This document shows positions 22,885 through 34,560 of a stretch of DNA of 64,000 nt, in pieces. The DNA comes from Kingdonia uniflora (taxonomy: Eukaryota > Streptophyta > Magnoliopsida > Ranunculales > Circaeasteraceae). Every line of letters starts with the position of its first letter. The stretch's first letter is position 1. Location: contig JACGCM010000440.1 in assembly GCA_014058105.1 (NCBI GenBank), positions 1,116,001 to 1,180,000 of the forward strand, in the 5' to 3' direction. The notes below the pieces were generated by a model, which had not been told where the DNA came from, searched no databases, and saw only the letters and a program-made list of their open reading frames with translations. The position numbers and the translations under genes are program-made.

Positions 22885-22966
22885 GTAAGTAAATCTCATT
22901 ACTTTCCAACTGTGTATGTGAATGAACTCTGTTTGATTATGATTGTATTCTGTGTTTTATATGCAG
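22885..22966 (+). other. Intron in copy B of the antisense ORF
   Basis: A strong donor GTAAGTAAAT at 22885 and an acceptor TTTTATATGCAG ending at 22966 bound an 82-bp AT-rich insert. Matching coding blocks on both sides and the same position in copy C support a real spliceosomal intron. Confidence 0.65.
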
Positions 22967-25900
22967 ATCCACGTTCTAAAGTGACCAAAAAAGAATTTTT
23001 GAGTGATATTATAGCTCGAGAGGGAGTCAAGCTTGAAACTGTATTAGGTGAGTTGGAGATTAGTAGGCACAAGAGGGTTAACAGTAGATTTGTTAAAGTT
23101 TAAAAAAATGCAAGTCAAGAGAAAGATGACTAGAGTGGGCTCATCTACTACTGTTGGACCTGAATTACCAGCAAGTAATGGAAAATGGCAAGTGTTAGTA
23201 AAAGGTGGACTTATGCCGTTGATGTCAAAGCCTACAGGCTCCTTATCTGGCAAAACAAAGAATTAGCAGACAAAGAAGAGAGGAGCCAAGGGTAACTCTT
23301 CGAAGTCTGTTACCTTAAAGAATGGGGAGGTCGAAACTCCTTCGAAGAAGAGAAAAGTAGATAGTATCCCACCCCTCCTGCAGTGAATGAGGTGGAGGAA
23401 GATGTTGTGGTTTTGAGCAAGAAGGATGAGCTTCTCACTATCAAAAATAAGATGAGGTTTGCTACTTTAGAGGGCTTGATGTGTTTGACGCATCGGTGAG
23501 TCTGGAGCTGTGTAGAGTAATGGTAACACTATGATTTGTCGTATGCATTTGAAATGCTTGAATATGATTTATGTATCTTGTTATGTAGCTTGTACGTGTG
23601 CTCAGAGGTATTTGTTTGGGTTTCAAGGATGGGAAGGTGGAGCTTAAAGAGCGGATTGCTCAGCTGGAGAAGGATTTGGCAGGGGAACGAACTCACCTTA
23701 TAGAAGGGAAGGAACATTTGAGCTTGGAGGAAAAGTCTTTGGAGGAGACATTCCAAATAATCATGGACCAGCTCGAAGAGAAGTCTAGAAAGAATGTGGA
23801 GGAGGTAATTGTTGCTTGTAACAATTTTGGGCTAAAACTCCAAGAGGTTGGTTACTATGGGGAGAATATCCAAGCTATAATGGACAAACGATTTGTAGAA
23901 GTGGAGGAGCTCGACTAAGAGAATGACCTTGAGGCTGGAAGTACTCTTTCCCATAACACTGTTAAAGGTTTGGATTAGGTCTCTGTTAGGACAAAGTTTG
24001 AGAATCGGGGGGAGGACGATAAGGTAGAGTAAACTGTAGTGACGTTTTTATTGGAATGAGACTATTTGTTGGATAGAATATATTTGAAGTACTTTAAAGA
24101 TCAGTCTATGATCTATTGATGTATAAATATTGATTTTTAAGAGGCTAAAGACTTGTACCTAAGAATTGAGGATTTAGAGAAAGAGCTCGCTGAGGAGAAA
24201 TTTTTTGCAAATGTCACAGCTCTCTCGGCTGCTCATACAGAGTTTCAGGTTAGAGAATATAAAGGAAATAGTAAAAAGTACTTAATTTATAGATTCGTAG
24301 CTTGTTTAGGATTGATCGAAGAGAAAAGATAGGATTAAGTCCAAAAATATGACATTTTCCTAGTTTTATTAGAAAAACATACTCCATAAGTAATTAAAGA
24401 CATATATAATCGACCTTATTCTCAGGAGCTGTAATAAACAGTGAGAGAAGGTTAAAAAATGTGTGCCTTGAAATATTAGAAGATCATTGTATTCATTCGA
24501 TCCTGAGATTGTAGAGCTTATGGTCACCAGGACGAGAAGTCATCATAGCTTGAAGGCTAAGTACTAGCTCGTTTTGGTGGTTATATGATAGAGAAATAAC
24601 TATGTAAACTGTGGTATATCGAACTGTTTATATGAGAAATATAAATTGTTCCCAATGTTTTGAACTTGAAATTGAGCTTCTATGCAGGTCGAGCTAGATG
24701 TCGCACGATCTCGTGAGGAAGATGTGCTAAAATGTAATTACGAGTTTAAACTTGAATTGGATAGGATCGAGCAGTATTTGAAGAGAACACAGATTTATAT
24801 GTAAAAGTGAAACTTAGGCTAATTAAGTCAGAAATGATAGTTAGCGAGCTAAGCCAAAAGATCGAGAATAAGGAAGCAGAATTAGGGAGAGTTCAAAGTG
24901 AGCTAGTGAGTGTGTATAACGAGGTTAAGAAGTTGAAGAACACGTTAGAATGCGTAAAGGGGAAGTGCAAAGTGGCGGATACCGCGCAATATCGTATCAG
25001 ATCGCTAGAGGCAAAAGTGTTGCAGCTAATAGAATATCTTAATAACTTGAGGGAGGAATTGAGGAGGAAGGAGGTCGAACTGCTTAAGGCTCAAACTGAT
25101 TTGGCAAGTGCCAAAAGTGATGTGGAGAAGTTGAGTGAGATCATGAAGGTAAAGGAGGTTAGTCTCCAGACTTCTCAGAATCAATGTGATAAGCTTAATG
25201 AAGAAGTGGAAAAGCTGAAGGTTGGCCTATCAAGTCCTCGCAGCAGTAAGGCAGAGGATATAAAGAGATTGAAGAAGAAATAGAGGGACGTCGAAGCTAT
25301 TAATGTTAAGGATGAATTGGTTCATGCTCAGGCTCAAATCAAAGAATTGGATTTAGATTTGGTTTATGCTTGAGCTGCCGTAAGGAATGCTAATGAGTGA
25401 GCTAGAAAGAATGAGGATATGTTGGAGGTTTCTCGAATCAAAGAAGAAGAGTTGGAAGAATCTCTCAAGTAAAAAGATAAAATGTTGAAGAATTGTGTCG
25501 GGGGAAGTAATGTGCCTGAGGTTTTACAGAAAAAGGAGGCGGAGTTGGCGGCACTGCGAAAGGATGCACAGGAGTTAAACGATAATAAAAAGAAAAATAA
25601 GGTTGAACAGGGTAGATTGGTGCAACTGACGAAGTCATTGACTAGTATCATATCAGAATTAGAGGGACGTTTGGAGTGAGCAAAGACTCGTTATGCAAAG
25701 TTATATAAAAAGTTTCTGAGTATACGTAGTAGTTTTCCTAACTTGACCATACATAATCGAGATAAGCTGTCCTCGGATGAAGTGCATTCGAAGGAGATGA
25801 TGACAGTAATTACTAATTTTGTGAAGGAAGTGAAGGGACTTAAGTTTAAAGGGGACACATTGCATGATTGTCTGGTGTTTAAAGGATGCATCTGTCAAAT

Positions 25901-26079
25901 TGAAGTGGATCGAGGTAACTGCCTGAATTCTATAGAAACCCGAATTGGCCCCATTACTGTAAAGCAAGTAAAGCGAGGAAGGGAGATTGGTTGTAGGGGA
26001 AGGTTCCTCTACTGACCGCAAAAAAAAGCCCTATATAAATAAGTAAACTATTTTTGCTTATGTATTGTAGATGTTAGAC

Positions 26080-26320
26080 AGATGAAAGCAAGTTTTACCT
26101 TTGTTTTATCGTGAGTCTCAGAAATAGTAGATACATTAATTGAAAACTAGTATTACCTTTGCTTTAATCTATAAGGATGGTAGATGTGTGTTGATTGAAG
26201 ACTAGTATTACCTTTGCCTTTAATCGTTGAGATTTAGTAGATGATAGATGTGTATCGATTGAAAGCTAGTCTTACCTTTTCTTTAATCTTTATGATTTAG
26301 TAGATACTACATGTAGGTAT
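26080..26320 (-). repeat. Imperfect tandem repeat, about 55-64 bp unit, four copies
   Basis: The unit carries CTAGTATTACCTTTGCTTTAAT and TAGTAGAT words. TACCT anchors are at 26096, 26154, 26209 and 26273. It lies between the end of copy B and the integrase of element 2, the same relative place as the 44-bp array of element 1, but with unrelated sequence. Confidence 0.7.
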
Positions 26321-26439
26321 ATAGAGAATAATGTGGGAAAAAACTTGAAAGTTTTTATTTAGTAGAAAAGAATATGCATATTGTTGGGGATTACAATCTC
26401 ACTTTTGGAAATTAAATAATGATAATAGATGTATCCTCT

Positions 26440-27716
26440 GCTTGGGAACTAGGGATTTAGTGATAGTATCATTTCAATCTCCTAGTGTTCCAAGGGCTTG
26501 GTATTCTGATGCCTTTCACTGTCATGAGGTAGTTGGATCCAAGTCCAGTTCGTTCTACTACTCGAAACAGACCTTCCCAATTCTCTGCGAGCTTCCCCGG
26601 CATTTAACTCTTTTCTTTTCTTGGGGATCTCTTTAAGGACTAGATCGCCGATTTGAAACTCATGACTTCAGACTTTTTTGTTGTACAAACTGGTTAACAT
26701 ATGATGATATCGACCCAGGTTGGCAACAGCTCGAGCTCGGGTCTCATAGATCCAATTCATATTACAGGCTAGTTTGAATTCATTTTCTGCATCTGTTAGC
26801 TCTTGATCTTTAACATGATGGTGATATTATGTTAGGATGACAGCTTCAGTTCCATAAGCAAGGAGAAAGGGGGAACATCCAGTTGATAGTCTTGGTGTAG
26901 TACGGTACGCCCATAAGACATAAGGCGGCTTCCTTATCCAATATCTTTTATTTTCTGATTTGAGTATCTTTTTGATTCCATCCACTATCGTCTTGTTTGT
27001 GATTTTGACTTGTCCATTTCTTTGGGGGTAATATGGATTGGATTGGGAATTAATAATGTTGTGCTTGTTGAGAAAAACTATTGCCTTCTCTTTAACGAAC
27101 CGTGGCCCGTTATCAATCCGAATCAGGTAGGGGAAACCAAATCTTGTGATGATATGTTCCCAGATAAATGAGATAACTTCTACTTCACGAGTTTGGCAAA
27201 GGGAAACTGCTTCCATCCATTTTGTAAAGTAATCTATTGCAATGAGTAAGAACCTTGTGTTACCTGCTGTATTTGAGAATTCCCCTACCAGATCGAGTGC
27301 CCATCTTTTGAAAGGCTATAATACCTTACTGGCATGGATCTCGAGTGCAAGCGCTCGTATCTGGTGACCATGTCTCTGACATGCATCACATTTACGTGAG
27401 TATTCTTCTGCTTACTTTCGCAACCCTGGCCAAAAGACTCCTTGTATAATTACTATGTTAGCAAGAGATCGTCCTACTGCATGGGAGCCACGCGTTCATG
27501 TAATTCCTTAAGCATTTTATCTGCTTGTTACTTTGATAGGCATTTAAGATAAGTCCCTGTCACTGATCTTCGATATAAATGGCTTTTCTGAACTGTATAA
27601 CGCTTGGAGTTTTTAATCAATTGTCTGCGTTCTTTTGGATCTTTTGGAAGTGGCCCATCCCACTCATTCTTTGAGCTGAGGCATACGAGGAAAGGCTTCC
27701 TCCAATCGTCGTCCTC
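26440..27716 (-). pseudogene. Gypsy element 2 integrase
   Basis: The reading runs from KRYTVQKSHLYRRSVTGTYL (about 27600) through a broken core to the open part 27216-26827: VEVISFIWEHIITRFGFPY, IRIDNGPRFVKEKA (second Asp present), then NPYYPQRNGQVKITNKTIVDG. At the catalytic Glu position (GQAE in element 1) the residue is Lys, so the enzyme is dead even where open. WAYRTTPRLSTGCSPFLLAYGTEA follows. The C-terminal domain (LYNKKVRSHEFQIGDLVLKE) continues to about 26640 and fades by 26440. Confidence 0.85.
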
Positions 27717-27719
27717 CTC

Positions 27720-28180
27720 TTCATTGCCCCCCAGTGTTGATCGCGCATACCAAGGGGAGATCAATGTTGGGGGTTAAGATCACTTTAATTTGGAGGTATC
27801 TTACTTCTGTACCCAAGACCTCGGCTAAGTAAGCCAAGGAATCGGTGTGTCGGCTTTCTCCTCGAGGTAAATAGTAGAAAGTAGCTTTAGCGAATCTATT
27901 CATTCTATCAACAACGAGGGTTGTATAGTCAACCATCCTGTCATTCTTCTTGTATTACTTATAATAATGGTGTACTATTAGTAATGAATATGTATAGACT
28001 GATAGCTTAGGAACTCCAATTTCCAGTACCAAATCGAGCCCATAGATCAAGGCTTCGAGACTTTAAAATTCAAGCGTATTGATTTCTCGATCCTATCATT
28101 TGATGATGTTATTAACACGATTCCTATCCCTGACCCTGCGGGTCTTATTGATCTATTGGTAAGAAGTCTCCACCTTTCTA
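27720..28180 (-). pseudogene. Gypsy element 2 second (archaeal-type) RNase H
   Basis: RPAGSGIGIVLITSSNDRIEK (about 28150-28090) matches GPAGSGIGIILI of element 1. After a rearranged middle the reading resumes as VDRMNRFAKATFYYLPRGES and HTDSLAYLAEVLGTE (27936-27800). The presence of this extra RNase H in both elements supports the Tat assignment. Confidence 0.7.
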
Positions 28181-28379
28181 TATAATCGAAGCAGCTTGCT
28201 CATCAAAAGGTTTGGAAGGTAGTTGATCATCTAATGCGTCTTCTGTCAGATCTGGATCGTGATCTTCCCAATCAGGGTCTTATATACAAGGAAGTCTGCT
28301 AGGAAGTCAGCTATCGCTTGACCTTTTTTCTAAAGTTCTCTATTCGAATTTGACATCGTGTTCACCCAAACTAATTAAC

Positions 28380-29500
28380 CATTATTGTAATCTTCTTAAA
28401 TTTTCCTTTTTAGATAGAACTTCCTGAAGTGGGTAGTTCATCATGACTTTGACTGAATGAGCTTGAAAATAGTGTTTGAGTTTCTGTAAAGTATAAATGA
28501 GGGTCAGGAGGAGTCGCTCGATCTTAGAATATCTTATTTCTGCTGAAGTGAGGGTTTTGTTGATGAAATATACTGGCTTCTCAATCATTCCTTTGGGTCG
28601 AATAAGAACCGAGCTGAGAAAGTTATCTGTAACTTCAAGGTAGATGATCAATTCTTTATTGTCTCTCAGGGTGCTCATTATGGGAGACTTCCCAAGATAG
28701 GTTTTGAGTTCTTAAAAATTGTTTCGCATTCTTTTATCCAATCAATCAATTTACTATGTCGACCTTTGCCTTTCCTGGTGGATCCATGTAGTAATATGAA
28801 TAACCATCGGCATCGATCTGAAGACTTCGAGACGAATTTGTTGATAATTGCAATCTTGCCAATAAGCTTTTATACATCTTTCTTTATCTTTGGAGACGGC
28901 ATGTTGATTAAAGCTCGAATCTGATCTGGATCAGCTTCAATCCCTTTCTTGCTGATAAGATGTCCCAGGAACTTGCCCGAGTGTACTCCGAATTAATATT
29001 TATCTGGATTGAGCTTCATTCGGTATGATTGTAAAATGAGGAAGACCGTATTAAGATCTGTGATAATATCATTCTTCTGTAAGTTTTTGCATAACAGATC
29101 ATCGATGTATACGTTAACGATTTTCCCCAAGTTTGCCTTGAACATAGTTGTCATTAACCTTTGATAAGTTGCTCCGGTGTTCTTCAGTCTGAAAGGCAAG
29201 ACTCTGTAATAGTAGATCCCCTTTCAGTGATAAAAGTTGTATTTTCTGGATCTTTGTCTAAGAGGGGTATATGGTTGTATCCTGAAGTAGCATCCATCAT
29301 AGACAGTAGCTCATGATCGGCTGTAGAATCAAGAATTTGATGAATTATTGGAAGAAGAAAATTATCCTTTGGCGTGTGTTTGTTTAGATATGTGAAATTT
29401 ATGCAAACCCGGACTTTCCAATTCTTCTTTAGAACTGCGACAATGTTGGAGATCCAATCCGGGTACTTTGCTTCTCGAATGAATTCGACTTCGATCAACT
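28380..29500 (-). pseudogene. Gypsy element 2 reverse transcriptase and first RNase H
   Basis: REAKYPDWISNIVAVLKKNW and VRVCINFTYLNKHTPKD (29480-29370), MMDATSGYNHIPLL, then a frameshift into MPFRLKNTGATYQRLM (29199) and the catalytic box YIDD (VNVYIDDLLC, about 29110-29095). The RNase H piece 28678-28382 reads VLIRPKGMIEKPVYFINKTL and YSKIERLLLTLIYTLQKLKHYF. RT catalytic Asp residues are kept; stops and at least one frameshift separate the parts. Confidence 0.85.
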
Positions 29501-29969
29501 TATCTATTTCATTGTTGGCTTCACCTCTAAGATGAGGTGAGAGCCTCCTCTATTTCTGTTTGACTGTCGTGGCTTTGTCGTTGATGCTCAATTTGTGTCA
29601 CGCCTTGGCTAGGTCGACTCCTGGCATTTCTTTGGAAGTTCAAGCGAAGACATCTTGATTGATTTGTAAAAAATGTACGAGAGCGCCCTTCTCTTGTTGG
29701 ACCAGCTTGGTACCAATATAAGTACATCTACTAGGCCCATCGATGCCAAAGTACTCTGTAGGTTCTTCAGCTGAACGATGATCATTGGTGTGACCTGATT
29801 TCTGTAATTGTTATACAGCAAATCTGTCAGATGTGCCTAGTATGACAAAGACGGTATTTTCGTAAGCTCGCGAGAGCTTTTGACTGCCTATTATTTCATA
29901 GATTTTGTCCCTGTGTCTGAAATGAAGTGCTTGATAGTATGTGGATGCGATGGCTTCCATTTTGTGTAT

Positions 29970-30200
29970 TTAGCAGCAACCCGTAATCCCTAGGTAATGG
30001 GATTTGGCATTGATAATGTAGAAAACAACGTCGTTAGTGGTGGGTCCAACGGTAATGGGTAGGATGATCTTTCCTACTCATTCTTCTTTAGATTTATTTA
30101 ACCCACTGATATCGATGTTGCTTGGTATAACTTGATCTGTTAATCCCATTTGTTCGATTGTACTCTAAAAAGGATTTCAATACCGTTACTGGTATTGATC
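29970..30200 (-). pseudogene. Gypsy element 2 protease remnant with altered active site
   Basis: The minus strand reads MMINTSNGIEILF followed by MGLTDQV-type sequence and GKIILPITVGPT, aligned with MVDTGSSIELLF and GKIILPIIIGP of element 1. The catalytic DTGSS is NTSNG here, so the active-site Asp is lost. Small frameshifts are needed to follow the domain. Confidence 0.6.
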
Positions 30201-30795
30201 ATCATGGTATGCATGACAAATTTCTTTATCTTAAGCATAATAACCAGAGTATCATAATGTGGAAACTTGATGTGACTGATATCGTAATCCTCAAATGAAA
30301 TCTTAGTTCGTCGATTGCTTGATTCAGGAAGGAGTTTAACTTCTTTATCCTAAACTGTAAGGTCGTAGCTTTCCGTTAACCTCCTCCTCTTGAATCTGGT
30401 AGAGTTGTTTATTTGATAGATCTTGATCATGTTGTTGTGGTACATATGGTACAAGTGTTTTTCCTCAGATTGATCTTCGACTTGAACTACTTCGACTTGT
30501 GTCTTATAGCTTCTATTCTTGTATCCTTCTAGGTTAATAATATACTCATGCATTATCCCGTCTTTGAAAATGTATTCTAGTAACCTATGTAAAGCGTAGC
30601 AGTTGTCAGTTTTATGATGAGTTACCTTGTGGTGCATGCAGTATGGTTTCCCTTGGGTTCTAGCGGCTGAGATACATGATAGAATTTGTCTTTCACTAGT
30701 ATGGAAAAAATTGTTAAGATTTGGGCATTCATCTGTGGGAGGACCGACTTGGGTAATAATTTGCCTTTTTAAGATTTGTTTTTGTTTGCTTTAGC

Positions 30796-32074
30796 TCACT
30801 TTTGATCGCCCTGTCCACCCTTCAGTTTTTTGTTACAATCTGTGTTTTGACCTTTTGTGGTTAAGATGTTTTTAGTAAATTTATGCCTTTTGGTCATCAT
30901 CCTTTCCAAGTCAACATAACCATTAACCTTAGTAATCATGCATTCTAAGGCCAAGTGTTTGTTCAAGAAGAGATGCTCCTTCGCTTTGCAATCGATCTGT
31001 AGTGCATTGGTAAACACAGAAATAACTATATTCTGATCGAGATTGTAAACTTTTTGGGCAAGTTCTATAAACTTATGTGCAAAGACCTCGAGCTTCTCTC
31101 CTTGAGATTGTTTAAGACTAATAAGAGTGTACAAATTCTCTTATTTATCTTTATTGTGAGCATATGTCTTGACAAAGATCTTCTGTAGTTGGCTGAATAT
31201 GTGGATAAAATCTTCCAGGTAGAGAATGGAACCATCGGAGTGGTTCTCCCTGTAGGCTTGTGGCGAACAGACGACACAGAATGTGGTTCAAATTTAAATA
31301 CAATCCTAATGAATCGCAAAATTGTTGAATGTGTTCCTTTGGATCAGTACCTTTGTACTTACGTATCTTGGAAATATGGAAACCTGTCGGTACTTTCATA
31401 TTAAATAACTCTTTAGCGATCGAACTACCTTATAATTTGGTCAAATCGTCCTTATTGCCGAAATCTTGAACTTCAATTAATTTCTTGATGCGCTGATTCA
31501 TATGTTCCTGTGTGACGTACTGTCGTGGTGCTTGAGCTACTTGGCATATATGCCAGGGGTTATGAGTACTAATGCCCTTGCTCAAACGTTCACGAGCTAG
31601 TATCCTGGATTGAGGTCGTGACTCCTCTTCTTGACTCTTGGAGGGTCGACGTCCTCTACTGATGTCAGACTGATTTTTCTATCCCAAATGAATTGAAGTT
31701 TTTAGTATGTGTGTGATATGCATGGAAGCTCCTTTTCTAATTGTTCCTCGAGGTCCCAACCTATCTCGTGTTGAAACTCAGGAGTTTGCTGGTATTTGAT
31801 CACGTTCCCTTGGAAGGGGAACTTACTGATTATCTTGCAAGGCAGTCTGCATTGTTGTTATTTGTTATTCCTATCACTTGAATTCTGCTTGACGAGTTTG
31901 ACACTCACTTTCTAGTTCCAGTTCACGGAGCTCGAGGTCAAGCAATAACTGACACTCGAAATCATTCAGTTTTTCTGTTTCGGCGTGGAGACTCACCCTT
32001 AATTCTGCAAGTTGATCTGGTTTGACTGAAATATCATGCTGAACTCCTCTGGCTGGTCACTTGGAAGTCACCAT
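30796..32074 (-). pseudogene. Gypsy element 2 gag
   Basis: The likely start is ATG at 32074-32072 (MVTSK, then a stop), followed by a charged coiled-coil stretch (LRVSLHAETEKLNDFECQLL). The retrotransposon gag core reads DPKEHIQQFCDSLGLY (about 31345), LQGEPLRWFHSLPGRF and, after a frameshift, TLISLKQSQGEKLEVFAHKF and ELAQKVYNLDQN (31134-31020). A minus-strand stretch 30637-30350 (HKTDNCYALHRLLEYIFKDG) is typical of sequence between gag and protease in this group. The gene is broken. Confidence 0.75.
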
Positions 32075-32099
32075 GATTGAAAATTAATTATTGAGTAAC

Positions 32100-32640
32100 T
32101 GTATGCCTTAAGATTTTGTGAAAAGGCCTAATTTTGTAGCTCGAAATAGCTCAAAATAAATCTTATACCAAATGTACTTGTAACATAATTAATATAATAA
32201 AATAACACATGTGATTAGCGTAGAAACCTTTGAATAAGTAAAAACCACGACCTCGGCTTGAGGATTTAGTAACTATAACTTTTATTGCTTGAGGCTGATG
32301 TTTGATTTCGAGTTTATGATCTCTTGAGTTAGAAAAACTTGGTCCCTTCTCCTCTGAAACTCATCCTTTTTATAGACCTCACTGCCAGTTTGTTTACATG
32401 TACAAGCACGTTCTCCTGAAAATGGGGGCAAGTGGTGGTTAAACTTATAACTGTTAATTCATCGGAGACATGTGTCTTTGACTTATTCTATTTTATCTGT
32501 AATGCTCGAGGTACGTTCTTTATCAGTTTGTGGTACAGGTGTCACTTCTGCTAGTATATGTCACGTGTATATTGCTTGAGTCTAATATTGGATCAGTTCA
32601 AGTTTATCACAGCTCGAGGGATAGGTCCTTAAAATTATTA
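32100..32640 (-). promoter_or_regulatory. Probable 5' LTR and promoter of gypsy element 2
   Basis: Reading the minus strand, TATAAAAA (plus 32367-32374) lies about 300 bp before the gag ATG and is followed by an A/C-rich leader. CTCGAG and CACGTG words are frequent upstream. This is what a U3-R-U5 would look like, but I could not fix its edges or find the partner LTR, and no clear primer-binding site was recognised. Confidence 0.4.
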
Positions 32641-33150
32641 TAATAGAAGAAATGGTAATAAAAAAATTAGGTAGAAATGAGGTGTCAAAGAAACTCTTTT
32701 CTCTCTCTATAACTGATTTCGTGGAGATCTTTTTCTCTTCGTATTTCTTTTTTTACTCTCCCACTTTCAACTCTTTGCATTTGCAACACAAAAATAATGG
32801 CGGCTCTCTGCCTCAACTCCCTTATCTTCAACATTTCAAAACTCTACTCTCCCTCTCTCTCTCTCCTTGCCCGTTCGTACCTATGAAGAAACTAAAAAAT
32901 GGATACAAGAGGCCACACAAGAAATGGAGACATGACTAATTTCGACGATTTCGCAATCGACCAATTTGTTTTTCCCCTCTCTTCTCTCCTGATCGCTTTG
33001 TCACCGTGAGAATAGGTTATCTCCCTCCTGCTTCAACAAGTAGTATAAATCAAATGACCTTCCTTCTTTAATTTTGTTGTTGTTTATTTCCCTAAATTTC
33101 ATTTTAGGTTGAATGAGTTTTGGGATTCTCTGATATGTGACGGACAAAAT
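32641..33150. other. Stretch without a supported gene
   Basis: It holds CTCTCTCT microsatellite runs (32838-32866) and a plus-strand open frame (32652-32939) of low coding quality. It could be a promoter or leader of a lost gene; nothing firmer is visible. Confidence 0.3.
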
Positions 33151-33154
33151 TGTT

Positions 33155-33530
33155 GACCGGGGTGCATTCGATAATAAGACAAACTAAATTGATCGACGGA
33201 GGCATTCGAAATTATGAACTAAATTGACGAACCAGAATGTACACGACAATTCTAATGCACGAAATATTTCCGAATTCGACAATATGATGAATTAAATTGC
33301 TGATTTGGAGTTAATTCAAAAATTTGGTTATCAGACCTGACTGGGGTGCATTCGACTATAAGACGAACTAAATTGATTGACGAAGGCATTCAAAATTATG
33401 GACTAAATTGTCGAACGAGAATGTACACAACAATTCTATTGCACGAAATATTTTCGAATTCAACAATATGATGAACTGAATTATTGATTTTTGAGTGAAT
33501 TCGAAAATTTGGTTACCACATATTATCAAA
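33155..33530. repeat. 184-bp tandem duplication
   Basis: GGGGTGCATTCGA begins at 33160 and again at 33344. Both units continue with TAAGACGAACTAAATTGAT-type sequence, GAATGTACAC(G/A)ACAATTCT, GCACGAAATATTTTCGAATTC and end near an AATTTGGTTA motif. Units differ at many single sites, so the duplication is old. CGACAATT words recur inside and beyond. Confidence 0.8.
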
Positions 33531-34560
33531 TCCAACATCCTATACATCATAATAAATTATATGTAGAGTACATACTGGATGTATTGTTAAAAATGATAAA
33601 ATCGACAATTTATGATAGCATTTAATTGTCGGATCCGATAATTCCTATCCTAAAACCTTTATATTGCTGATTTAGAATAAAATCGACAATTTCGTCGGAG
33701 CATTTTTTTTTTGCTTACTCCTTTGTTCTCCTTCAAGTCTTCCAGAACACCACACATAGACTGTGTTTCTGGCACATAACTCACAAATTCCTTGAGTAAA
33801 TTGAGCATGTTTATCGAGTTCCATATTCATTCTATAATTTCAACACTAAAACTTGCCAAAACCCTAATATTTCTATAATTATTCTGCTGCCAGAGAAACA
33901 TTCAAAAAACCCTATACTATTCAAATAACATCCAAATATCTTTCAGTAACGAGTATAAACATCGACATAAAAAACATACACATAGAAACAAATAACATTT
34001 TTAAATGCTTTAGTGTACTAAGTCACATATTACATAACATTTTGCACTTTGCAACGATCTATAAGCCTTTTCAAATGTCTTCCTCCTAACCGAAGAATAT
34101 TCCGAGTCTTCTCGTTCTAATCGAAGTAGTTGAACATTTTATTGGTGTCATTTCACATTCTTCGGTGGCCTTTCACTTTTTCTGATGTATATTCTTCGGT
34201 GTTATTTCCTATTTGTATGCACAAAAGACAAGAAGAACATTGAAATTTCATTCATCAGTTACATAGAAAAGAGTATTATCAATTAATTGTAAATCACTCA
34301 TATTGTCGAATCCTGGTGACTCGACAATTGTTGTAGTGCAAAAAATTGTCGATGGCTGGTAATTCGACAATTTCATCATATTTCAAAAAGTACCTTAATT
34401 GTCGAGCCCCTTACTACTCGAGAATTAGATAGTAACAATTTTCGATTACACAATAACCCGAGAATTTCAATTTACATTTGCTACATAACTCAAATTATGG
34501 AGATAACAAAAAACCCTAACCCACATTAGGTTAAAATCGAACACTAATCGAAAATTGTCG
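33531..34560. repeat. CGACAATT-rich stretch, probable CACTA-type subterminal region
   Basis: ATCGACAATTT, AATTGTCGA and TTCGACAATT words are repeated in both orientations (for example 33600, 33672, 34305-34460). ACAATTGTTGTAGTG at about 34326-34340 looks like a CACTA terminus on the minus strand. No gene is seen. Confidence 0.35.

Larger units (their letters stand above)
20681..26015 (+). pseudogene. Long copy of the gypsy-associated antisense ORF (copy B), coiled-coil C-terminus
   Basis: The start is ATG 20681 (MVRTRS, then an early stop), followed by IEHHFWCEVFRELIVKPEAP and CGVAGHLGCVRCNYT (to about 21032). A long intron-like gap follows. Conserved blocks then are FEFPNFLGNLFPCPIESKVF (about 22250-22310), ACPAKLNGNMWKVIKVWENL (22570) and YFYSSSSRPQFFELNSAGRVW (22735-22797). 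After an intron (22885-22966) comes DPRSKVTKKEF and KLETVLGELE. The C-terminal third (23598-23918, 24687-24800, 24807-26015) is strongly coiled coil, rich in KLEEELRRKEVELLKAQ-type heptads, and ends ETRIGPITVKQVK. Several stops make it a pseudogene. It lies antisense behind element 2's integrase. The family's function is unknown; a DNA- or Gag-binding accessory role would be a guess. Confidence 0.7.
26440..32640 (-). mobile_element. Degenerate Ty3/gypsy retrotransposon, Tat type, element 2
   Basis: On the minus strand the order is LTR-like promoter (32.1-32.6 kb), gag (32074-30796), protease (about 30200-29970), RT-RNase H (29500-28380), second RNase H (28180-27720) and integrase (27716-26440). 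The dual RNase H and the antisense ORF behind integrase (copy B) place it in the Tat lineage. Frames are broken throughout. Element 1 faces it from the other side. The 3' LTR was not located. Confidence 0.85.

Noticed and set aside
25364..25651. Minus-strand ORF opposite the copy B coiled coil
   Set aside because: It is the complement of a Glu/Lys-rich coding stretch, giving a Ser/Phe/Leu-rich shadow frame.
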